From contig NC_081825.1 of the NCBI RefSeq assembly GCF_030867095.1, forward strand, positions 50,892,501 to 50,956,500: a stretch of 64,000 nucleotides of DNA, in the 5' to 3' direction. Of this stretch, positions 57,175 through 64,000 are shown in pieces. This stretch comes from Alligator mississippiensis. Its lineage: Eukaryota > Chordata > Crocodylia > Alligatoridae. Numbering within the stretch: position 1 is the stretch's first letter; each line of letters begins with the position of its first letter. The notes below the pieces were generated by a model. That model saw only the letters and a program-made list of their open reading frames with translations, had not been told where the DNA came from and did no database searches. The position numbers were made by a program, and so were the translations under genes.

Positions 57175-60100
57175 GCCATGTAGAGAGAGATGCTTCCATA
57201 GTCCAGGTTGCCCCTTCTTGAGGAGCATTCACCATCTGTTATTTTTAGGATTCTATAGAGATTCTCTTTTAAAACTGGCACTCTTGCCTGATGATGCTAT
57301 CTAGGCACTATTGGAGACTGAAAACTGCTCTGTAAATAAAGCTAATTAAACGTCTGTGTAAATTTAAAAAGGGGAAATACTTTAATTTTTTTCTTACTAA
57401 ATATTGTAAAAATTCCTTGAGCTCAGCTAAAACAGTGGGGGACAAACATGCCTACTTTAGTGTTTAGCAGTGTGACCAAGACTAGCAGGAACTTGCTTCA
57501 GGATTTTGATTTAATAATTCAGCTAACATTGTGTCATAGTCATCAAAATTGTTGGTGTCACTCATCACAGCTATCTTACTGTTTTTAACATGGATCCTAT
57601 GTACCTGTGGATTTACCTATATTTGCATGCTTGTACTTTACTAGACATTTTAGAGGGGGTAGCTGAAGAGAGCACCATTTAAGTACTTGAGTGTTCTTGT
57701 AATCTACCTGAAAGATTTTCAAGACTTTTCTAAAGTTCAAAAATGGTGACCTGTTCAGAGCCTTTTTCTTTCCAGTGAAGTGACTGGGAAACCTGCTGAT
57801 CTTCCCTCCTCCTCCCCTTTAACATGCAGCTAAACTGTCTCCGCCGACTCCATAATCTGTGGGTAGGTGTGCCATTGACAGTAACCTAGTTTTCACTTCA
57901 AATGGTATCTTTTGAATAACCAGTAAAATGTTCAACGATCATACTTTTCTACACAATCACATAAAAGTTTGGTATGTTTGGACATAGCACAAAAATGTGT
58001 AGCTGCTTTTTTCATTTTGAAATAGAAGTCAAAGCTCCTTCAATAAATTCTGGGTAGTATGAATTCATGGGATTTGAAGGAAGAAAAACTAATTCTCCAA
58101 TGTATTGAGAACTTTTTTTTTCTTTGAGTACTTGCTATGATGCAATCAACTGTTTTTGTAACAGTTTTCTAGCTTTATTTTGGGCTTCAATGTAAGGATT
58201 GCTTACCAGGTAATTTAAAAATCATTCTTGCTTGCATTTTTACCTAGTTGATACCTGGAGGCTGTGTTGGTGTTTTTACTGTACATACTTCAAATGCACA
58301 TAGAAGTAGAAGCGTGTTCTCAATTTCTTTCTTTTGGATTGATGTTTCTGATAAATAAGAGCTGAAATCTTTCCTTCGCTTGTACATACAGTCAGCCATT
58401 CTATTCGTATTAAAATGACATTTCATCCTGAGTGCAAAAGCTTGAAAATTATTAGTTTTGCAGTTTCAAATGCTAGTACCTCCATCTGAAGAAAGTTGTA
58501 ATGTTTTTATGAATATGGTTACTTGCTTTTTGAAAATACATCTGACCTGAAACTTTCAACTAAAATACTTAGAAAAGAAACTTAGGGTAGAGGCTGAGGA
58601 TTGTGGATGATAGGTACTGTAAAAGTCATCTTTTCCATTACTATATTTCTTTACCTAAACAATAGATCAGTTTGAGAGGAAAACGTACAAATGCAAGTTT
58701 TTTTCCTTGAACTATAAAGTATAAGTTGAAATAGTTTCACACTTTATAGATGACTTGGTTTGTCAGTGATACTGGAAACAGTAAGGAACATTATTAAATC
58801 TCTCAAATATCTGGGGCAAAGTAGTAGGGGGAACAGAACCAGAAAATAAAGATGGAAAAGAGTTAACTAATGCCTAATTCAGGATGCTCCCTGCAGCATT
58901 CTGAGGTGTCCATACTTTAAAAACAAAGTTTTGTAGGACACAGACAATAATACTTTAACTCATATCAGTGCAATACTAAATGCAGTTGCTTAGTCTTTCT
59001 GTACTGCTTTCTAAGGTTTATTCAGTGATCGTATTTCTTGGGTTTTTCTGCAGTAGTGTAATTCATTTTCAAAGATGCCAAAGGAAACAAGATTATTTTT
59101 GTCTTTCCTTTATATTATTTATTTTTTTTAAACAAAAAGCTGCTACTGCTCAACTGGTTTGTTAGGTAATAACCAGGGATAGTAGAAAATGGTGGCAACT
59201 CTGCCATTTGTGCTAAAATCTTGAGTTACTATCTTCTCTGTTATACAGTCCGATAAAAGTTTTATTACATCTACACTTTTCTTACCCTGGTGGTAACTGT
59301 AAATGTGGCTGTCTATTCTTTCCCTTGTTCTTCACTGCTATTTATCAAAGGAAAGAGATTGGAATTCATTTTAAAGGGACATGAACTCTTACTATAGGCT
59401 TCTGGGGTCTGCTATTTGATGACAGGATGAGTCCACTGGGGACATCTATGGGTACCAATCAAAAAATAACCAACATAAAGATTTCAGTTTATATAAGGGA
59501 ATGGGATAAGGAAGACAGTTGGAGGGAAAAGGAGAGAATGGGCTTTGTTTTGTTTATTGCAATCGCCAATTACAAATTTTTCTAATGTGAAGTTTATTTC
59601 CCTTGCCCAGCTCCTTGTATTCTTTGCACTGCAGAACCATCTTCCCTTTCCCATTGTGTTCAAATGCAGATTTGTACAACTCTCACGTGCCCTTTGTCCC
59701 CCTTACCCTGCGCTTGGGAACAGGGGTGGGGTATTTTGGTGCTCACTGAGATGCTGGCAAGAGGGCAGTTTCTCAAGACCTAGGCTGAGGAGAAGTAATG
59801 ACACAATTATTAGGCAGACATTCACAATTTGAGGTCCCTTTGAATTTGATAGTTGACTCCTTTATAAGGAATGTTTTTCTACTCTTGGTAATTATCAGAG
59901 TTGAATATAAGGGTAATAATTTACCAGGTTAGTTTAACTGCAGCTGGGGCTGAGCCCTAGGAATCTTAATGTTCCATTGTTTATCATAGCAACTTTATGA
60001 AGCCCAAATTGTAGTTCAGTTTTCTGTGTGATCTGATTAGACAGCGCTATATTCAGGGCCCCGTGCATTCATGGATGTAGAATTGTCCTGTAGGCCACTC

Positions 60101-62250
60101 CCTGTTTCAGGCTGTGCATTTACAACATGCATTTAATGCATCATTCTGCATACAAATACTTCCCAGTTGATAAACAGGTGCCCTATCCTAATCCGTCTGG
60201 AAGATTGAAACAATAATTTAATGTCCCCTGTTATCTCAGTAGAGTGTTTAACATTGGAACCAAATGACTCCTGGACTGTCAACTAAATTTCACTGCTGAA
60301 TTTCTTAATAAACATCCAGCTACTCTGCTGTATTCCTTGTTGGTGGATGTTATTGCTGGGAAACAAGGTACTCACTCCAGTCTCTTTTGACTCCTTGCAA
60401 ATTTAAAGTGGCTTCTGGCTTTGTTCAGAGGCAGGGAGAAAAGAAGACATCCTTCTCATTGCCAAAGCCTCACCTACACAGGTGCCAAAATTCCCAGTCA
60501 TGCCTCTGACCAGCTGCCAAACTTGCAACTTCTTGCTACAGCTTTGGAAAAGAAGTGGTGTTCTCAGTATGACCAAGTGATGGATGCATTTGGGGGGAAT
60601 GAGCACTTATGGAGAGCGCAATGTGGATTGACTATAAAAATGCTGCTGTTCATTCTCTGCATGTAAGTTACCAGGTTTTTAATTTTACCTGAACTTGCCA
60701 CAACTCTCCGGTTTGCAGCAACAGGGGCCTTGCAGCGGAATTGACTCTGCTTTGCCACAGAGTACATGGGGCCTTGACTATAATCAGTCAGGTAGTATTT
60801 ATTTGAAGAATTAGGTATTAATTGTGTTGAATATAAGTCAGTTTTTTCTTTTAATTATATTTAACTTTTTAAAGTAAGTTAGCATTGGAACTCTGGCACA
60901 TGGAATGTAGGGGAAAAAGAAACTTCTCTTGAAAGGCTAGATTGACATGCATGATATGGATAATGGAAACATTTAAACTATGCAAAATTAAACTCAACAG
61001 CTGTGCATCAGGCCTAGCATTTATGAGTATAAATCACTCCTTGATTTTTGGGAGCTGGGGCTGACCTGAAAGGATTTAAAGTCAGAGTTCCTGTTTACTG
61101 TGATAGTTGTATACAATTCATGCAGTGTTCAGTTTTCAGAGCCAAGGGAAACGTAATTGTATGCAGGACCATTGCGTGTTTCAGATGGAGCAAAAGAGGC
61201 TGGTTTATATATGGAGACATGCCCAAGTGGGGAAGTGATCAATATTTTAACAGTGGAAGTTAAATTTCCTTAACAGCTCTTTGGGGAAGACGCACAATGG
61301 AATCTCATATGCTCTGTTGCTGTATTTTGACTGCTGAGGCAGGGATAGTGGGCTGGGAGTAGATGTGAGGCATCTTGCTGAATGCAACCATTGGTCCAGT
61401 AAAATCTGGCGTTTTGTTTTGTAGAACTTGAGCAATTGGCTAAGCAAGAGACACTTAAGAATTCTCATTTCTCCATACTGCTTAGGGCACCACAATACTA
61501 ATGTGTACAAAAAAGCTTTTCTGGGAAGACCAGGTAGATGTTTTCACTGTTCATAGCTTTATTTTCCAGGCTGCAAAAATTGTTTACTGTTTTAGTTTTC
61601 AGGTTGACTGACCTATAATAAACAAATTGCAGTAAAACGTATAGCTTGCTCTTCCCATCTTTACTGATAATAGCTTCATCAGCTGATTCGCCATTAGACA
61701 TGCAAGATCAACTGTCCTTAATACATTCTGCTTCCCACTTAGTTATTTCAGCTGTAATGCTCTTTAGTTAAGCTCAGCAACTCTACTTTTTCAGACTTGT
61801 TCCCACTGGAGAAATTGTTGCAAATCATTTGCACTGTACTGTGATGTTCCCTTTCTGCTTACTGTTACCTGCTTTGTAGGCATAAAAATAGCTAGCCAGT
61901 TGCTTATGAAGCTGAGCCATTCATTGAAAATGTAAGTAACATACATGACTCAACAGATGAGGAAATGTACTACAAAAATGCTGTATTTGTCCATTTTACA
62001 ATTTGTGACAATTGCTGGTGCTTTGTTGTGGTGTCTGAAGGAGGCTGTCATCATAAGAATGCTGACTTCAACTGCTGAAGAACCCTGCTTTTTCCATCCC
62101 AAATTTTGACTTTTTACAAGTTGGTAATAAAGGATACTGTAGGAGGTTCATTACTGAGCATCTAACTTCCTGTGAAGGATGAGTGGGTGGGGCTGGAATG
62201 CAGCATCAGTGTTTTTTGTCTTGAAAATAAAGACGACACAACACTTTTGT
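57175..62250 (+). other. UBE2K: Probable UBE2K 3' UTR
   Basis: After the TGA there is about 5 kb of AT-rich DNA with no splice-like coding exon and no recognisable CR1 or hAT copy, unlike intron 1. A first AATAAA lies at 57335-57340, only 160 nt after the stop. A cluster at 62126, 62226, 62268 and 62317 suggests the distal end. The UTR extent is inferred from signals and lack of repeats; no transcript evidence is available here. Confidence 0.55.
57331..57340 (+). promoter_or_regulatory. Pumilio-type motif overlapping proximal poly(A) signal
   Basis: TGTAAATA at 57331-57338 fits the Pumilio response element, and AATAAA at 57335-57340 overlaps it. Two more exact TGTACATA motifs lie at 58280-58287 and 58381-58388. 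Use of the proximal signal would give a short 3' UTR lacking the other two motifs. Confidence 0.45.
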
Positions 62251-62322
62251 ACACAAATGATTTTTTAAATAAATACACATTTTAAAAGATGTTGATTTTC
62301 ACTGGGAATGCTTAACAATAAA
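62126..62322 (+). terminator. Distal poly(A) signal cluster
   Basis: Four AATAAA hexamers within 200 bp, at 62126-62131, 62226-62231, 62268-62273 and 62317-62322. This is the densest set in the downstream region and the most likely 3' end of the long UBE2K transcript. Which one is used cannot be told from sequence. Confidence 0.5.
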
Positions 62323-64000
62323 TGCATGTTTCCCTGAAACAGTTTTCATTTTATTTCTGGTAACATCTTCCTCAGAGACAGACTGGAAGGTAGTGTGCAG
62401 TGTGAAAAGAGGAAAATGATGTTCAGGTAATTTTGTTGAGCTGCATCGAGGAAATGCAACTGTGAGCTAGATTTGAGTCAGTTAGGTCAGTGAAATCCAG
62501 GTCAAAAGAAAGTGTGCTAGTGCAGCAGGGAGGACTTGATGTGATTGAGTCTGAAATACTGTAACGATATCAAAGTGTTAGGCTTTTCTGTAAGAATCAC
62601 AACAAAAGATGAATCTGGTGTACAGTTTAAGCTATAATCAATTCTTTTCTGGAGGAATGACAAGCTGTCTACTTCCCAGGACCAAGTATAAAAAAAAAAA
62701 AAAAAAAAGCAATTGCTTCAACCTTCTACTGAATACAAGGATCTGATGGAGTTTAATGTTATGGTATATGGTTAACTTGTACAGCAAAATTGCAAATACC
62801 CTGTTAAAGTAAGTTTCATATAAGAGTTCATCTACAGTGATATGAAAATGGAGCAAACCAGCCATGCAATCATAAAGCAATGAAGTCAGCATTTTCCCCT
62901 TGAGTTTTCTGGTATCCAGTATATGAGAGGTAATCTATGAGAGTTGTATGTTGCAACTGGTTCTTTTCTCAGTTGTGTGTTATTTTATTTAAACATGTAC
63001 AATATGTGTCTGGAATGGATATGGTCATGTGACACTTACAAAATAGTGCAAAGCTTTGAGACTATAGTGCTCATTTGGTAAAACAATATTGCTAGGATCC
63101 AACTTTTGATATGTACTGTAGCTGTCTGAGCAGTATGCTAAAACTAATGAAAAGAGAGCATGTTCTTATAGCGTCCAATAATATCATTCATGTATTGAAC
63201 AAACATCAGATTGGAAGTGGATGTTGAGTTTATCTCTTACTAACCATGTGGCAGTTCACTTTTTCTGCCAAGGTAAAGTGTGCGCGCACACGCAACAGTG
63301 AGTTGTTAACCTATCTGCTGTCTTTTATTCAAAGCTGTACTCCCAGAGATGTAATATTTTGCAGAATGTAACTTTCAGAAGCTACCTTTTAAAATGACCA
63401 ATGTACCCAAATCCAGGGGCTTAAACTAATCAAAAATTAGGTTTTTGAGTATAGACCAGTAGGTATACTTGCAGTGTCAAAGAAGGTTGTGCTGCTTTGT
63501 TTGCTTAAATTGTCAGTTTCTGTTTAAATATTTGGATTGAGTGGATGGATTGTAGGTCAAGCCTACTGCCATGAAGCAGGACCTTGGTGCTATTAACTTC
63601 CAGAGCAGCTGAAATAAGGTGCAGCTTCATGTCCTCTTTGGTGTCTAGGAACTGAGGAGAGTGTTCAGCAATGTAAGGTTCTGGAGTGCCCAGATCCCCA
63701 CCCAAGGGTAACTGCCAGTCTACAGTCATTGCTGTAGACAATTGTCAATCAAAATCTATCAAATGCTCTTGGGCGATGTACTATCATATGCTGGTTCTAT
63801 AAAATGGGTAAGGCAAGAAGAGAGATGTAGGGAGGCATGGACTATCCCCCCATTGTTGCCAACTGCACAGATCAAAGGTTGCTTTGCTTTGCCATTTCCT
63901 GGAGTACGACACCTCTGTAGGAATGAAACACTAGAAGGGTAAGACCAAGCTGCACTGCAGAGAACCAAGCTCCATGGCAGCATAGCTAGAAACAGTCGGC
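62323..64000. other. Downstream intergenic DNA
   Basis: AT-rich DNA past the distal poly(A) signals. Contains an A-run (about 62691-62708) and no coding exon that I can support. In mammals the next gene is PDS5A on the opposite strand; no part of it is evident here. Confidence 0.5.

Noticed and set aside
61048-61263. Small open frame in the 3' UTR region
   Set aside because: No splice context, domain or codon bias; expected by chance in several kb of sequence.

Overview
This is vertebrate nuclear DNA and it holds one protein-coding gene: UBE2K (E2-25K/HIP2), a class II ubiquitin-conjugating enzyme, on the + strand. Seven coding exons lie between 8080 and 57174. They join into a 603-nt frame (200 codons plus stop) with a UBC fold, active-site Cys92 and a C-terminal UBA domain. 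Exon and codon boundaries were worked out base by base. No RNA gene, CRISPR array or bacterial-type feature was seen.

The organism is most likely a reptile on the archosaur/turtle side, probably a crocodilian. The dominant repeats are CR1 LINEs ending in short ATCTATGA-type 3' termini, plus many short hAT-like DNA transposons of the kind that open CAGGGGTGGGCAA. This species call rests on recalled repeat consensus, not on a search.

Layout. 1-7300: repeat-rich upstream DNA with two GC-rich foldback hAT elements, a TA-flanked mariner/pogo-like MITE and an old CR1 3' end. 7320-8540: CpG island with NRF1-like and YY1 motifs, a (CGG)7 tract and exon 1. 8143-34532: intron 1 (26.4 kb), which holds most of the transposons: CR1 copies in both orientations, some nested, several hAT elements with 8-bp target duplications, a very decayed LINE with endonuclease and reverse-transcriptase remnants, and a long palindrome. 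34533-57174: exons 2-7, with further CR1 and MITE copies in introns 2 and 3. Introns 4-6 have little recognisable young repeat. 57175 to about 62250: probable long 3' UTR, with Pumilio-type motifs and a cluster of poly(A) signals at 62126-62322. After that: intergenic DNA.

Main points for a second look: (1) intron 2 is a frame-supported GC-AG intron; (2) at least four, probably five, long GC-rich elements are built as foldbacks, several with hAT-type target duplications, and those in intron 1 would give long hairpins in the pre-mRNA; (3) several insertion histories can be read directly from target-site duplications; (4) the reading frame upstream of the UBE2K ATG stays open for 252 codons.
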